From contig NZ_PNFB01000012.1 in the NCBI RefSeq assembly GCF_003347015.1, forward strand, positions 1-64,000: DNA of 64,000 bases, written 5' to 3'. The translations under genes and the position numbers were made by a program. Under the pieces are notes generated by a model. That model was not told the origin of the DNA. It ran no database searches and saw only the letters and a list, made by a program, of their open reading frames with translations. Source of the DNA: Brachybacterium sp. YJGR34 (lineage in GTDB: Bacteria; Actinomycetota; Actinomycetes; Actinomycetales; Dermabacteraceae). This document shows, piece by piece, positions 42,451 to 53,031 of the stretch. The stretch's first letter is position 1. Each line of letters starts with the position of its first letter.

Positions 42451-42504
42451 CGCCGGCGCCGGCCCCGGCGCCGGCCCCGGCCCCGGCCCCGGCCCCGGCC
42501 CCGG
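42451..42504. repeat. Tandem hexamer array C[C/G]CCGG x 9
   Basis: Nine consecutive 6-base units run without interruption: CGCCGG, CGCCGG, CCCCGG, CGCCGG, then five perfect CCCCGG copies. It begins 50 bases after the glgB stop. Such microsatellites vary in copy number by slippage. There is no spacer structure, so it is not CRISPR. Confidence 0.9.
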
Positions 42505-42510
42505 CCGACG

Positions 42511-42569
42511 AGAATGGTGCAGATCCGTGCCATCTGACGCCCAGATCTGGATCCGAATCGCACCATTCT
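42511..42569. repeat. 59-base inverted-repeat element
   Basis: AGAATGGTGC (42511-42520) and its exact complement GCACCATTCT (42560-42569) flank 39 bases, which contain further pairing (GATCC/GGATC) and a CAGATCTG palindrome. Its base composition is less GC-rich than the surroundings. It may be a terminator-like hairpin, or a dispersed intergenic palindrome; copies elsewhere would decide. Confidence 0.65.
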
Positions 42570-42655
42570 CTGCCAATGGGCCCACGATCCGGGCGAGCGG
42601 GCGGGGCGAAGCGCGCGGGCGGGCGGCGAGCAGGCCGGTGGCCGCCTGCGGGGCG

Positions 42656-42682
42656 GGCCGGCCGGCTAGCAGCCGGCCGGCC
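42656..42682 (-). terminator. Strong hairpin after the ybbN-like gene
   Basis: GGCCGGCCGGCT (42656-42667) pairs with AGCCGGCCGGCC (42671-42682) across a 3-base loop. It lies 60 bases past the ybbN-like stop in a convergent gap and could terminate both directions. Confidence 0.6.
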
Positions 42683-42741
42683 GGGCAAGCGCGGAACGGC
42701 CGGGCGAGGACGGCCGGGCGAGCGCGCTCGCCGCAGCCGGA

Positions 42742-43644
42742 TCAGTACAGGAGGTTCGCGAGTCGCTTGCGGGCCTGCGCCACGCGCGGATCAGCCGTGC
42801 CGGCCACCTCGAACAGCTCGAGCAGGCGGGCACGCACAGTGTCCTTGGTCTCCTGGTCGGCGCCGCGCAGCTGATCCAGCAGCCGCGAGAAGGCGTCCTC
42901 GACGTGCCCGCCGAGCATGTCGAGATCCGCGGCCAGCATCTGGGCCTCGAGGTCGCCGGGGCGCTGCGCCGCGGCGTCGCGGACCGCGGCCGGGTCCGTG
43001 TCCCGGCAGCGGCTCATGAGCGAGACCGTCGCCAGGCCCGCCGTCGCCTCGGCATCGGCCGGGGACTCCTGCAGCTGCTTGCGGTAGGCGGCAGCCGCGG
43101 CGTCGAGGTCACCGCGCTCGATCGCCTCGTAGGCCTCGGCGATCAGCGGGGGCAGCGGCTCCTCGGGCTCCTCGGCGGCGTCCGCGGTCGCCTCGGCGTC
43201 CGAGACGTCCATCCCCTGCTGCTTGGCCACCTCGAGGACCTGCGTGATCAGGCTGGCGATCTCCGCCTCCGGCAGGACCGACTGCACGATCGGCTGCAGC
43301 TGTCCCTTGAGGAGCAGCAGCAGCGTGGGCAGCTGCTGGACCTGCAGGGCCCCGGCGACGCGCTGCTGGGTGTCGGCGTCCACGGTCGCGAGGCGGACTG
43401 CGCCGCCCTGAGAGTCCACGCCCCGGCGCAGCGCGTCGAGGAACTGCTCGCCCTCGGGCACCCGGGCGCTCGTGACCAGCAGCAGGGTCGGGACCTGCTG
43501 GGAGTCGGCGATGATCTGCTCGAGCCCCTGCTCGGTGACCGCGACCTCGTGCGGCGAGGGCGTGCCGGCGGTGGCGCCGCCGGCGGCGGACCCGGCGGGC
43601 TGCTTGAGCGCGGCGAGGTCGATGATTCCGTACGGATCGGTCAC
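42742..43644 (-). CDS. YbbN/CnoX-like thioredoxin-domain protein without the CxxC motif
   Basis: 300 residues: an N-terminal thioredoxin fold (residues ~35-140) and C-terminal TPR-like helices (AYEAIERGDLDAAAAAYRKQLQ...). The usual active-site CxxC is replaced by VTSARVPEGEQ, while the cis-proline loop QLPTLLLLLKGQ remains. So it is probably redox-inactive and acts as a holdase-like or scaffold protein, as known for some YbbN homologues. The GTG start has a GAAGGAG site. From memory, mycobacteria also carry a thioredoxin-like gene between nucS and glgB. Confidence 0.85.
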   Translation of the reverse strand: MTDPYGIIDLAALKQPAGSAAGGATAGTPSPHEVAVTEQGLEQIIADSQQVPTLLLVTSARVPEGEQFLDALRRGVDSQGGAVRLATVDADTQQRVAGALQVQQLPTLLLLLKGQLQPIVQSVLPEAEIASLITQVLEVAKQQGMDVSDAEATADAAEEPEEPLPPLIAEAYEAIERGDLDAAAAAYRKQLQESPADAEATAGLATVSLMSRCRDTDPAAVRDAAAQRPGDLEAQMLAADLDMLGGHVEDAFSRLLDQLRGADQETKDTVRARLLELFEVAGTADPRVAQARKRLANLLY

Positions 43645-43678
43645 GAGTGAGCTCCTTCGACGAGGGATGTACGCCCTC

Positions 43679-43684
43679 AGTCTA
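43679..43684 (-). promoter_or_regulatory. Putative -10 element for the ybbN-like gene
   Basis: TAGACT on the minus strand is 34 bases before the GTG start, leaving room for a leader with its GAAGGAG ribosome-binding site. The -35 is not convincing. Confidence 0.45.
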
Positions 43685-43714
43685 AGGAGTTCGGCTCCGG
43701 ACGTGCTGACCGAA

Positions 43715-43728
43715 GGCCGGGCCCGGCC
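43715..43728 (-). terminator. 14-bp palindrome directly after the lipoprotein gene
   Basis: GGCCGGGCCCGGCC is a perfect palindrome that ends one base before the stop codon of the lipoprotein gene (read downstream). It may form a terminator-like structure between that gene and the ybbN-like promoter. Confidence 0.35.
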
Positions 43729-43729
43729 G

Positions 43730-44773
43730 TCACTCCCCGCTCGCGGTCAGCGTGGTGCGCGTGGCGCCGATCGGCTGCACCTGTCCGCCGCCGTCCGCCG
43801 AGGGGATGTACAGCGCGACGTGGGTGCCATAGGTGCGCACGTACTTCGAGGTGAACTCGGTGCGCCCGATCACGGTGGTGAAGCGGTTCTCCTCCGTGTA
43901 GCGGACGGTCGCGCCCTCGGCGACGGTGACCGTGCGGGTGGACAGCAGGGTGCCCAGCACCACGGCCCCGCCGTCATCGGTGCGCAGACCCGCGAACTCC
44001 TCCTCCTTGACCGCGTAGGACTCGCGGACGGTCGCCGCCTCGTCCCGCTCGACGCCCTCGTTGAGCTTGGCGCGCTCGGCCTGGATGCCCTCGTGGACGC
44101 CGGTCTGGAACGGGTTCGGGGCGAGCTGGTCGTCCGGATCGGCCCGGTCGCCGTCGGTCAGCACCTTCGCGTACAGCGAGAGCGCCGCCGCAGGCGTCAT
44201 GACGAGAGACTCGTCGTCGACGGCGACCTGCTCGGAGCCCTTCAGGGCGCTGGGGACCGTCGGCATCTCGATCCCGACGGCCTGCTGGGCCCACCCCCAG
44301 CTGGTGTACGAGGACTTCGCGTCGCTCTGCTGGAGCGCCATGAAGTACGGCACGCCATCCTCGGCGGAGTCCTCGACCAGGGCGATCGCGACGCGGGGGA
44401 AGTCGGACGTCACCGAGGACATCGGCACCACGAGCTCGGCACCGGGCACCGTGAGCTCCGCGGCGAACTCGTCGGACTTCTCGATGAGCGCGTAGGACGC
44501 CTTGCGGAAGTGGACGGCGGAGCCGCTGACGCGGGGCGACAGCAGCGAGGCGTCGCGGGCCTCGTCCGCCTCGACCACGTCGGCGTTGACCTCGCCGACG
44601 ATGGTCGTGAACTGCTCCTCGGTCTGGACGGGAGTGGGCTCGGCGAGCTCCTTGCCCGTCGGCGGGGCCGGCGGCGGGGCGGGCTCGTCGGAGCACGCGG
44701 CCAGCAGGCCGGAGACGAAGAGCGTGCCTGCCCCGAGGACGAGGCCTCGGCGGCCGACGGGTCGACTGGTCAT
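43730..44773 (-). CDS. Predicted lipoprotein of unknown function
   Basis: 347 residues with a signal peptide (RRGLVLGAGTLFVSGLLAAC) whose lipobox places the mature N-terminus at the cysteine. A Pro-rich linker follows (SDEPAPPPAPPTGKELAEP). The rest is soluble and secreted, with no known motif; there are alternating hydrophilic beta-like segments (AVHFRKASYALIEKSDEF; ATVRYTEENRFTTVIG). GGAAGGAC is placed before the ATG at 44773; an upstream ATG at 44815 would overlap the preceding gene as ATGA, but would push the signal peptide inward. I do not recognise a family. It is probably exported together with its neighbour. Confidence 0.75.
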   Translation of the reverse strand: MTSRPVGRRGLVLGAGTLFVSGLLAACSDEPAPPPAPPTGKELAEPTPVQTEEQFTTIVGEVNADVVEADEARDASLLSPRVSGSAVHFRKASYALIEKSDEFAAELTVPGAELVVPMSSVTSDFPRVAIALVEDSAEDGVPYFMALQQSDAKSSYTSWGWAQQAVGIEMPTVPSALKGSEQVAVDDESLVMTPAAALSLYAKVLTDGDRADPDDQLAPNPFQTGVHEGIQAERAKLNEGVERDEAATVRESYAVKEEEFAGLRTDDGGAVVLGTLLSTRTVTVAEGATVRYTEENRFTTVIGRTEFTSKYVRTYGTHVALYIPSADGGGQVQPIGATRTTLTASGE

Positions 44774-44811
44774 CGGGACGTCCTTCCGCGCGCTGCGCAG
44801 GTCATGGCGGG

Positions 44812-45735
44812 TCATCGGCGCTCTCCGCCCTCGTCGTCGTGCTCGGCCCCGGGCTCGGTCTCGGCCTCGGGCTCCTCCACGGGCTCGTCGGTCGCCGCCG
44901 GCTTCTCCTCGTCCTCGTCGTCGGCTTCGGACACCGGGTCCGCGGCGGCCTCGGATCCGTCCTCGGGCTCGACCCGGGACCCGGCCTCGACGGCAGCACC
45001 GTCCTCGCCGAGCGCCCACACCGTCTCCTCGGGGACGTCGGTCCCCTCGGCGCGGTGCGACTCGTCCTCGACCTGCTGATCGACGTCCACGGGGTCCTCC
45101 TCGCCCTCGCCGCGGCGACGACCCAGGGAGACCACCAGGAGCACCAGGCCCACCACGGCGACCGCGGCGCCGCCGGCATAGGCGTAGGGCACCCACTCGT
45201 TCTCGGCCTCGACCGGCCAGGTGATCGAGACCTGGTCCGCGCCCGGCGCGGCGCCGTCGGTGACGATGAGGATCGCGCGGTAGACCTGCTCGTTCTCGCC
45301 GTTCTCACCGGCCCAGAACTCCTGCACGTCCAGGGTGTACGGGCTGGGCCCGGTGTCCACGGTGCGCCAGAGGTCCGAGGAGGTGGGATCGGTCAGCTCG
45401 GTCTCGCCCTCGGGGTCGACGGTCTCGGTGCTCAGGGTGGTCCAGTCGCTCGCCCCGGTGATGCGGGTGTGCCGCACCCCCTCGAGGTAGGCCGCGATGT
45501 CGTCGTTGGAGGCGGTGATGACGGAGACGTCGGAGGCACCCTCGATGACCACCTCTCCCTGCTCACCGCCCACGTAGAGCACGCCGGGATCGAGGACCAC
45601 GGCGGGGCCGGGATTCTCGAGCGCGACCGTGGCGGTGGTCTCGGTGGCCGGTGCCCAGGTGGTCTCGCCCAGGCGGCCCAGCACGAGTCCGGCCAGTCCG
45701 ATGAGGACCAGGAGGACGGCCAGGAGTCGTTGCAC
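44812..45735 (-). CDS. Secreted/membrane protein with C-terminal acidic tail, unknown function
   Basis: 307 residues: an N-terminal hydrophobic signal or anchor (MQRLLAVLLVLIGLAGLVLG), an extracytoplasmic domain of about 150 residues rich in acidic and beta-type segments, a membrane segment (YAYAGGAAVAVVGLVLLVVSLG) followed by a GRRRGEGEEDPVD basic/acidic stop-transfer, and a 90-residue cytosolic tail rich in Glu, Asp and Ala. GTG start with GAAGGAG. It is followed by the lipoprotein gene after about 40 bases (or overlapping it if the earlier start is used). I do not recognise the family. The pair could form an envelope complex. Confidence 0.72.
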   Translation of the reverse strand: MQRLLAVLLVLIGLAGLVLGRLGETTWAPATETTATVALENPGPAVVLDPGVLYVGGEQGEVVIEGASDVSVITASNDDIAAYLEGVRHTRITGASDWTTLSTETVDPEGETELTDPTSSDLWRTVDTGPSPYTLDVQEFWAGENGENEQVYRAILIVTDGAAPGADQVSITWPVEAENEWVPYAYAGGAAVAVVGLVLLVVSLGRRRGEGEEDPVDVDQQVEDESHRAEGTDVPEETVWALGEDGAAVEAGSRVEPEDGSEAAADPVSEADDEDEEKPAATDEPVEEPEAETEPGAEHDDEGGERR

Positions 45736-45789
45736 GGTGGTAGCTCCTTCGAGGTGAGCCGGGCGGTGCCCCGGCGAGCAGACTGATCC

Positions 45790-45818
45790 ACGATACGAGC
45801 GGAGGGGCCGGCTGACCA
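45790..45818 (-). promoter_or_regulatory. Promoter for the 44812-45735 gene
   Basis: On the minus strand a TGGTCA -35 (45813-45818) and TATCGT -10 (45790-45795) are separated by 17 bases. The leader to the GTG start is about 47 bases with a GAAGGAG ribosome-binding site. Confidence 0.5.
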
Positions 45819-45854
45819 GGGCTGAGTGAGCACTGGCACCTGGGTAAAGCTCTT

Positions 45855-45881
45855 CTCATGCACGTCTCATCACCCCCTCAT
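45855..45881. promoter_or_regulatory. Three CTCAT direct repeats at 11-bp period
   Basis: CTCAT occurs at 45855, 45866 and 45877 on the plus strand, exactly 11 bases apart. TCTCATCACCC (45865-45875) is the reverse complement of the 11-base string in the 13493-13503 box. It lies in the divergent gap between nucS and the membrane protein gene and could be a response-regulator-type site acting on either side. Confidence 0.45.
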
Positions 45882-45982
45882 ACCCACCCCACGAGAGCGC
45901 CGCCCACGGCCCGCCGAGGGGAGCGCCGCGCTGTCCCGTCCTCGCCCCCGCGGACGGTGCGGAGCCGCGGCCGGTGGTGTCG

Positions 45983-45988
45983 TACGCT
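45983..45988 (+). promoter_or_regulatory. Putative nucS -10 element (leaderless)
   Basis: TACGCT is followed by GTCGGG and the nucS GTG start. The 6-base gap fits a leaderless transcript, and there is no Shine-Dalgarno sequence. The -35 is weak. Confidence 0.5.
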
Positions 45989-45994
45989 GTCGGG

Positions 45995-46714
45995 GTGCGT
46001 CTCGTCGTTGCCCGCTGCTCCGTCGACTACACCGGTCGACTCACCGCCCACCTGCCGCTCGCCCCGCGCCTGCTGATCGTCAAGGCCGACGGCAGCGTGC
46101 TGGTCCACTCCGACGGCGGCAGCTACAAACCCCTGAACTGGATGAGCCCGCCGTGCACGCTGCGCACCACGCGCCGCGAGGAGGAGGACGTGTCCGCCGA
46201 GGGCGAGACGGTCCCGGGCGAGCCGTGGATCGAGCAGTGGGACGTCACCCACGACAAGTCGGGCGATCGCCTGCGGGTGCGGCTGCACGAGATCCTCTCC
46301 GACTCCTCCCACGAGCTCGGCGTCGACCCCGGACTGCAGAAGGACGGCATCGAGGCCCACCTCCAGGCCCTGCTCGCCGAGAACATCGAGACCCTGGGCG
46401 ACGGCTGGTCACTGGTGCGCCGCGAGTACTACACCGCGATCGGGCCGGTCGACATCCTGGCGCGCGACGAGGACGGCGGCTCCGTCGCCATCGAGATCAA
46501 GCGCCGCGGGGAGATCGACGGCGTCGAGCAGCTGACCCGCTATCTCGAGCTGCTCAACCGCGACCCGCTCCTGGCCCCTGTGCGCGGCATCTTCGCCGCC
46601 CAGGCCATCAAGCCCCAGGCCCGCGTGCTCGCCGCGGACCGCGGCATCGACTGCGTGACCCTCGACTACGACGCCCTGCGCGGGATCGACGACGTCGAGT
46701 CCCGACTGTTCTGA
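45995..46714 (+). CDS. nucS: Endonuclease NucS
   Basis: NucS (EndoMS) cuts at mismatched bases and drives the MutS/MutL-independent mismatch repair of actinobacteria. The 239-residue product matches from [21 protein letters not shown] through [11 protein letters not shown]. The C-terminal RecB-like nuclease has [23 protein letters not shown], supplying the catalytic D and E-x-K. I chose GTG at 45995 since homology starts there; an ATG at 45974 would add seven residues and overlap the -10 box. A clamp-binding tail may lie in DVESRLF at the end. Confidence 0.95.
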   Translation: MRLVVARCSVDYTGRLTAHLPLAPRLLIVKADGSVLVHSDGGSYKPLNWMSPPCTLRTTRREEEDVSAEGETVPGEPWIEQWDVTHDKSGDRLRVRLHEILSDSSHELGVDPGLQKDGIEAHLQALLAENIETLGDGWSLVRREYYTAIGPVDILARDEDGGSVAIEIKRRGEIDGVEQLTRYLELLNRDPLLAPVRGIFAAQAIKPQARVLAADRGIDCVTLDYDALRGIDDVESRLF

Positions 46715-46742
46715 CCACGCGCGACCACGACCGGGAGAGACC

Positions 46743-47972
46743 ATGAGCACCGCTGAGAGCCCCGCCCCCGGATCGACGGCCGCCGAGCTCGCGGTGCGCG
46801 GCAGCGCCGTGCTCGAGAACGGGCTGGTGCCCGATGCGCTGCTGCTCGTGGCCGGCGGGGAGATCCTCTGGGCGGGACCTGCCGCGCACGCCCCGCCGCA
46901 CACCGCCGCGGAGCGCCTCGAGCACGACGGGCTGCTGCTGCCGGGCCTCGTGGACCTGCACTGCCACGGCGGGGGCGGATCCTCCTTCCCGGACGCCTCC
47001 TCCCCCGCCGAGATGCGCGCGGCCGTGCAGGAGCATCGCCGCCACGGCACCACGAGCCTGGTCGCCTCGCTGGTCACCGCCGACGCCGCGGTGCTGCGCG
47101 AGCGCGTCGCCCTGCTCGCCGAGCTCGCCGAGCAGGGGGAGATCGCGGGGATCCACCTCGAGGGCCCCTTCGTCTCGGTCGCGCGGCGCGGCGCCCAGAA
47201 CCCCGAGCACATCACCGCGGGCGACGAGGACCTGGTGCGGGAGCTCGCCCAGCTCGCCGGCGGGGCGCTCGCGACCATGACCCTCGCCCCCGAGGCCGAG
47301 CGGGCCGACGCCGTCATCACGGCGCTCGCCGAGGTGGGCGCCGTGCCGTCCCTCGGCCACACCGACTGCTCGAGCACGCAGATGACCGGAGCCGTCGAGC
47401 ATGCCGCCGCCGAGCTGCGCCGCGAGCAGGGCCGCTCCCCGCTGCCCACCGCCACTCACCTGTTCAACGGCATGCGACCGATCCACCACCGCGACCCCGG
47501 ACCGGCACTCGCGGCGCTGGACGCCGCCGCGCGCGGCGAGATGATCCTCGAGGTGATCGGCGACGGGGTGCACCTGGACGCACGCACGGTGGCCCACGTG
47601 TTCGCGCTCGCCGCCGAGGACCACGTCGCGCTGGTCACCGATGCCATGGCGGCCGCCGGGATGCCGGACGGGCAGTACCGGCTGGGCGCCCTCGACGTCA
47701 CCGTCGAGAAGGGCATGGCGACCCTCACCGGCGGCTCCGCGATCGCCGGGGGCACCGCGCACCTGCTGGACGTGGTCCGCTTCGCGGTGCAGGAGGCCGG
47801 CGTGGACCTCGTGGCCGCCGTGCGCGCGGCCTCCGTCGTGCCCGCGCGCGTGCTCGGCGTCCAGGATCGGATCGGCTCCCTCGCCGCCGGCCGACGGGCC
47901 GACATCCTCCTCGTGGATGCGCAGCTGCACCCGGTCACGGTGCTGCGCGGCGGGGCGATCATCGCCGACTGA
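46743..47972 (+). CDS. nagA: N-acetylglucosamine-6-phosphate deacetylase
   Basis: NagA removes acetate from GlcNAc-6-phosphate during amino-sugar use and wall recycling. The 409-residue amidohydrolase shows LPGLVDLHCHGGGGSSFPD (first metal/phosphate loop), HLEGPFVS with the catalytic-site Glu, LGHTDCSS, THLFNGMRPIHHRDPG and LVTDAMAAAGMPDG with the catalytic Asp. GGGAGAG precedes the ATG. It lies 28 bases after nucS on the same strand, and may be cotranscribed. No nagB is near. Confidence 0.94.
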   Translation: MSTAESPAPGSTAAELAVRGSAVLENGLVPDALLLVAGGEILWAGPAAHAPPHTAAERLEHDGLLLPGLVDLHCHGGGGSSFPDASSPAEMRAAVQEHRRHGTTSLVASLVTADAAVLRERVALLAELAEQGEIAGIHLEGPFVSVARRGAQNPEHITAGDEDLVRELAQLAGGALATMTLAPEAERADAVITALAEVGAVPSLGHTDCSSTQMTGAVEHAAAELRREQGRSPLPTATHLFNGMRPIHHRDPGPALAALDAAARGEMILEVIGDGVHLDARTVAHVFALAAEDHVALVTDAMAAAGMPDGQYRLGALDVTVEKGMATLTGGSAIAGGTAHLLDVVRFAVQEAGVDLVAAVRAASVVPARVLGVQDRIGSLAAGRRADILLVDAQLHPVTVLRGGAIIAD

Positions 47973-48065
47973 CGCGTGCCCGCGAGCCCACCGCGGCGGC
48001 GACGTGGTCCCGGGGGGATCGGCAGTGTGCTCGACGGCGACCGGATCACCCGCTCGGTCCGACGT

Positions 48066-48081
48066 CGGGAGCCCGCTCCCG
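48066..48081 (+). terminator. Hairpin in the nagA/DUF2550 convergent gap
   Basis: CGGGAGC (48066-48072) and GCTCCCG (48075-48081) form a 7-bp stem with a 2-base loop, about 95 bases after nagA and 15 bases after the DUF2550 stop. The tight spacing to the latter favours termination of the atp operon. Confidence 0.45.
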
Positions 48082-48095
48082 TGACGGGTGGGGCC

Positions 48096-48536
48096 TCAGT
48101 CGGCGTCGCCCAGCACCAGGCCCGTCGGCGCGGCCTCGAGCCAGGAGTTCAGCGCCGCCCCCGAGACGATATCCACGATGGCACGGACGGTCCTTCCCTC
48201 CCGCAGCGTGAACTCCAGCAGATAGCTGTCCGCCCCGCCCTCGACCCGAGAGGGCAGGCGCCGGCGCGAGACGTCCAGGATGTCGGCGCGGCGGATCACC
48301 ACCTCCGGGCGCAGCCTCAGGGAGAACGGACGGAACCACCGCAGCCGGTCGGTGCCGAAGCGCATCAGCCCCGTCTGCCACCCGGCGCCGCCCACCAGAC
48401 CGCGCCGCTCCAGGGTGCATTCGAAGGCGCCGCGCCGCCGCGCGATCGCCAGCTGGCGGAGCAGCACGAGCGCCGCCGCCACGACGAGGAGCATCCCGAT
48501 CCCCAGGACGAGGATCGGGATGCTCAGGTCGCTCAT
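48096..48536 (-). CDS. DUF2550-family membrane protein
   Basis: 146 residues with one N-terminal membrane segment (IPILVLGIGMLLVVAAALVLL) and a PH-like soluble domain starting with FECTLERRGLVGGAGWQTGLMRFGTDRLRWFRPFSLRLRP. DUF2550 proteins follow atpC in many actinobacteria. The function is unknown. It is 19 bases after atpC, so likely in the same transcript. Confidence 0.85.
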   Translation of the reverse strand: MSDLSIPILVLGIGMLLVVAAALVLLRQLAIARRRGAFECTLERRGLVGGAGWQTGLMRFGTDRLRWFRPFSLRLRPEVVIRRADILDVSRRRLPSRVEGGADSYLLEFTLREGRTVRAIVDIVSGAALNSWLEAAPTGLVLGDAD

Positions 48537-48555
48537 GGACGGTGTCGCAGCCGGG

Positions 48556-51255
<2,700 letters not shown>

Positions 51256-51293
51256 GTCTCTCCTCGTGCGGGGGTGGATGCGTCCTCGGCGGT

Positions 51294-51317
51294 GCCGCCG
51301 CCCCGCAGGGCGGCGGC
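51294..51317 (-). terminator. 10-bp intercistronic hairpin between atpA and atpG
   Basis: GCCGCCGCCC (51294-51303) pairs perfectly with GGGCGGCGGC (51308-51317) with a 4-base loop. It starts 9 bases downstream of the atpA stop, inside an operon. Partial termination or a block against RNase would reduce expression after alpha, or stabilise the upstream message. Confidence 0.5.
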
Positions 51318-51325
51318 CACTCGCA

Positions 51326-52951
51326 TCAGCCGCGGACGATCTGCTCCTGCTCGATCTGGTCGGCGTCCAGGCGGCGGTCCTCGTCGGTGCGCTGGGCGCT
51401 GTCCGCCTTGCCGGCCAGGAAGTCCTTCTTGACGTCGGCGAGCAGCGCGTCGAGCTCCTCCTCGGTGGAGGACTCGAACTTGCCGGTGCTGCGGATCGCC
51501 TCGAGCACGGTGCCGTTGTGGTGCAGGTGCTCGAGCAGACGGGTCTCGAACTCGCGGACGTCCTCGACCTCGATGTCGTCGAGCTTGCCCTTGGTGCCGG
51601 CCCAGATCGAGACGACCTGGTCCTCCATCGGGAACGGCGAGTACTGGGACTGCTTGAGCAGCTCCATGAGGCGGGCGCCGCGGTTGAGCTGCTGCTTCGA
51701 GGCGGCGTCCAGGTCCGAGGCGAACATCGCGAAGGCCTCGAGGTCGCGGAACTGCGCCAGCGAGATCTTCAGGGTGCCCGAGACCGCCTTCATGGCCTTC
51801 GTCTGCGCGGAGCCGCCGACGCGGGAGACCGAGATGCCGACGTCGACCGCCGGGCGCTGGTTCGCGTTGAACAGGTCCGACTGCAGGAAGCACTGGCCGT
51901 CGGTGATCGAGATGACGTTGGTCGGGATGTACGCCGAGACGTCGTTCGCCTTCGTCTCGATGATCGGCAGGCCGGTCATCGAGCCGCCGCCCATCTCGTC
52001 CGAGAGCTTCGCGCAGCGCTCGAGGAGACGGGAGTGCAGGTAGAAGACGTCACCCGGGTAGGCCTCACGGCCCGGCGGACGACGCAGCAGCAGCGACACG
52101 GCGCGGTAGGCCTCGGCCTGCTTGGACAGGTCGTCGAAGACGATGAGGACGTGCTTGCCCTCGTACATCCAGTGCTGACCGATGGCCGAGCCCGTGTAGG
52201 GGGCGATGTACTTGAAGCCCGCCGGGTCGGAGGCCGGAGCCGCGACGATCGTCGTGTAGTCGAGCGCGCCGTTCTCCTCGAGGGTCGCCCGCACCGAGGC
52301 GATGGTCGAGCCCTTCTGACCGACCGCCACGTAGATGCAGCGCACCTGCTTGTCCGGGTCGCCGGACTCCCAGTTGGCCTTCTGGTTCAGGATCGTGTCG
52401 ATGCCGATCGCGGTCTTGCCGGTCTGGCGGTCGCCGATGATCAGCTGACGCTGGCCGCGGCCGATCGGGGTCATCGCGTCGATCGCCTTGAGCCCGGTCT
52501 GCATCGGCTCCTTGACGGCCTTGCGCTGCATGACGCCGGGGGCCTGGAGCTCGAGGGCGCGACGGCCGACGGTCTCGATCTCCCCGAGGCCGTCGATGGG
52601 GTCGCCGACGGGGTCGACCACACGGCCCAGGTAGCCGTCACCGACCGGCACGGAGAGCACCTGGCCGGTGCGACGGACCTGCTGGCCCTCCTCGATGCCC
52701 GAGAACTCGCCGAGGACGACGACGCCGACCTCGCGCAGCTCGAGGTTCAGGGCGAGGCCGACGGTGCCGTCCTCGAAGGTGACGAGCTCATTGGCCATGA
52801 CGTTGGGCAGGCCCTCGACACGCGCGATGCCGTCGGCGGCCTCGCTGACGCGGCCGATCTCCTCGCGCTCGGTGGCGCTTGCCTGGTAGGTGGACACCGC
52901 GGTGTCCAGGGCGTTCCGGATCTCCTCCGGGCTGATCGTGAGCTCCGCCAT
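51326..52951 (-). CDS. atpA: ATP synthase alpha subunit
   Basis: 541 residues. The noncatalytic nucleotide site has [29 protein letters not shown], the [19 protein letters not shown] region and [15 protein letters not shown] are all conserved. The N-terminal [20 protein letters not shown] helix contacts delta. An AGGAAG-like site lies before the ATG. Position: after atpH, before atpG. Confidence 0.98.
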   Translation of the reverse strand: MAELTISPEEIRNALDTAVSTYQASATEREEIGRVSEAADGIARVEGLPNVMANELVTFEDGTVGLALNLELREVGVVVLGEFSGIEEGQQVRRTGQVLSVPVGDGYLGRVVDPVGDPIDGLGEIETVGRRALELQAPGVMQRKAVKEPMQTGLKAIDAMTPIGRGQRQLIIGDRQTGKTAIGIDTILNQKANWESGDPDKQVRCIYVAVGQKGSTIASVRATLEENGALDYTTIVAAPASDPAGFKYIAPYTGSAIGQHWMYEGKHVLIVFDDLSKQAEAYRAVSLLLRRPPGREAYPGDVFYLHSRLLERCAKLSDEMGGGSMTGLPIIETKANDVSAYIPTNVISITDGQCFLQSDLFNANQRPAVDVGISVSRVGGSAQTKAMKAVSGTLKISLAQFRDLEAFAMFASDLDAASKQQLNRGARLMELLKQSQYSPFPMEDQVVSIWAGTKGKLDDIEVEDVREFETRLLEHLHHNGTVLEAIRSTGKFESSTEEELDALLADVKKDFLAGKADSAQRTDEDRRLDADQIEQEQIVRG

Positions 52952-53031
52952 CTGCTGCTTCGCTTCCTCTCGGTCTCCCCGTGCGGGGAGGGTCTACACA
53001 ATGCTGGGGACGCCGGGGCGTCGGGACTGGT

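Larger units (their letters stand above)
42401..42741. other. 341-base gene-free stretch between convergent glgB and ybbN-like gene
   Basis: No credible gene lies here; short open frames have no ribosome-binding site or recognisable protein. It holds, in order, a hexamer tandem array (42451-42504), a 59-base inverted-repeat element (42511-42569), and a GC-rich region with a strong hairpin (42656-42682). Repeats of GGGCGAGC-like sequence (about 42585-42735) fill the rest. It is the only gap over 300 bases in the window. Confidence 0.85.

Noticed and set aside
42451-42504. CRISPR-like repeats
   Set aside because: The repeats are contiguous hexamers without spacers and no cas genes are near.
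45974-45994. Earlier ATG start for nucS
   Set aside because: Homology to NucS begins at VRLVVARC, and these bases contain the predicted -10 element.
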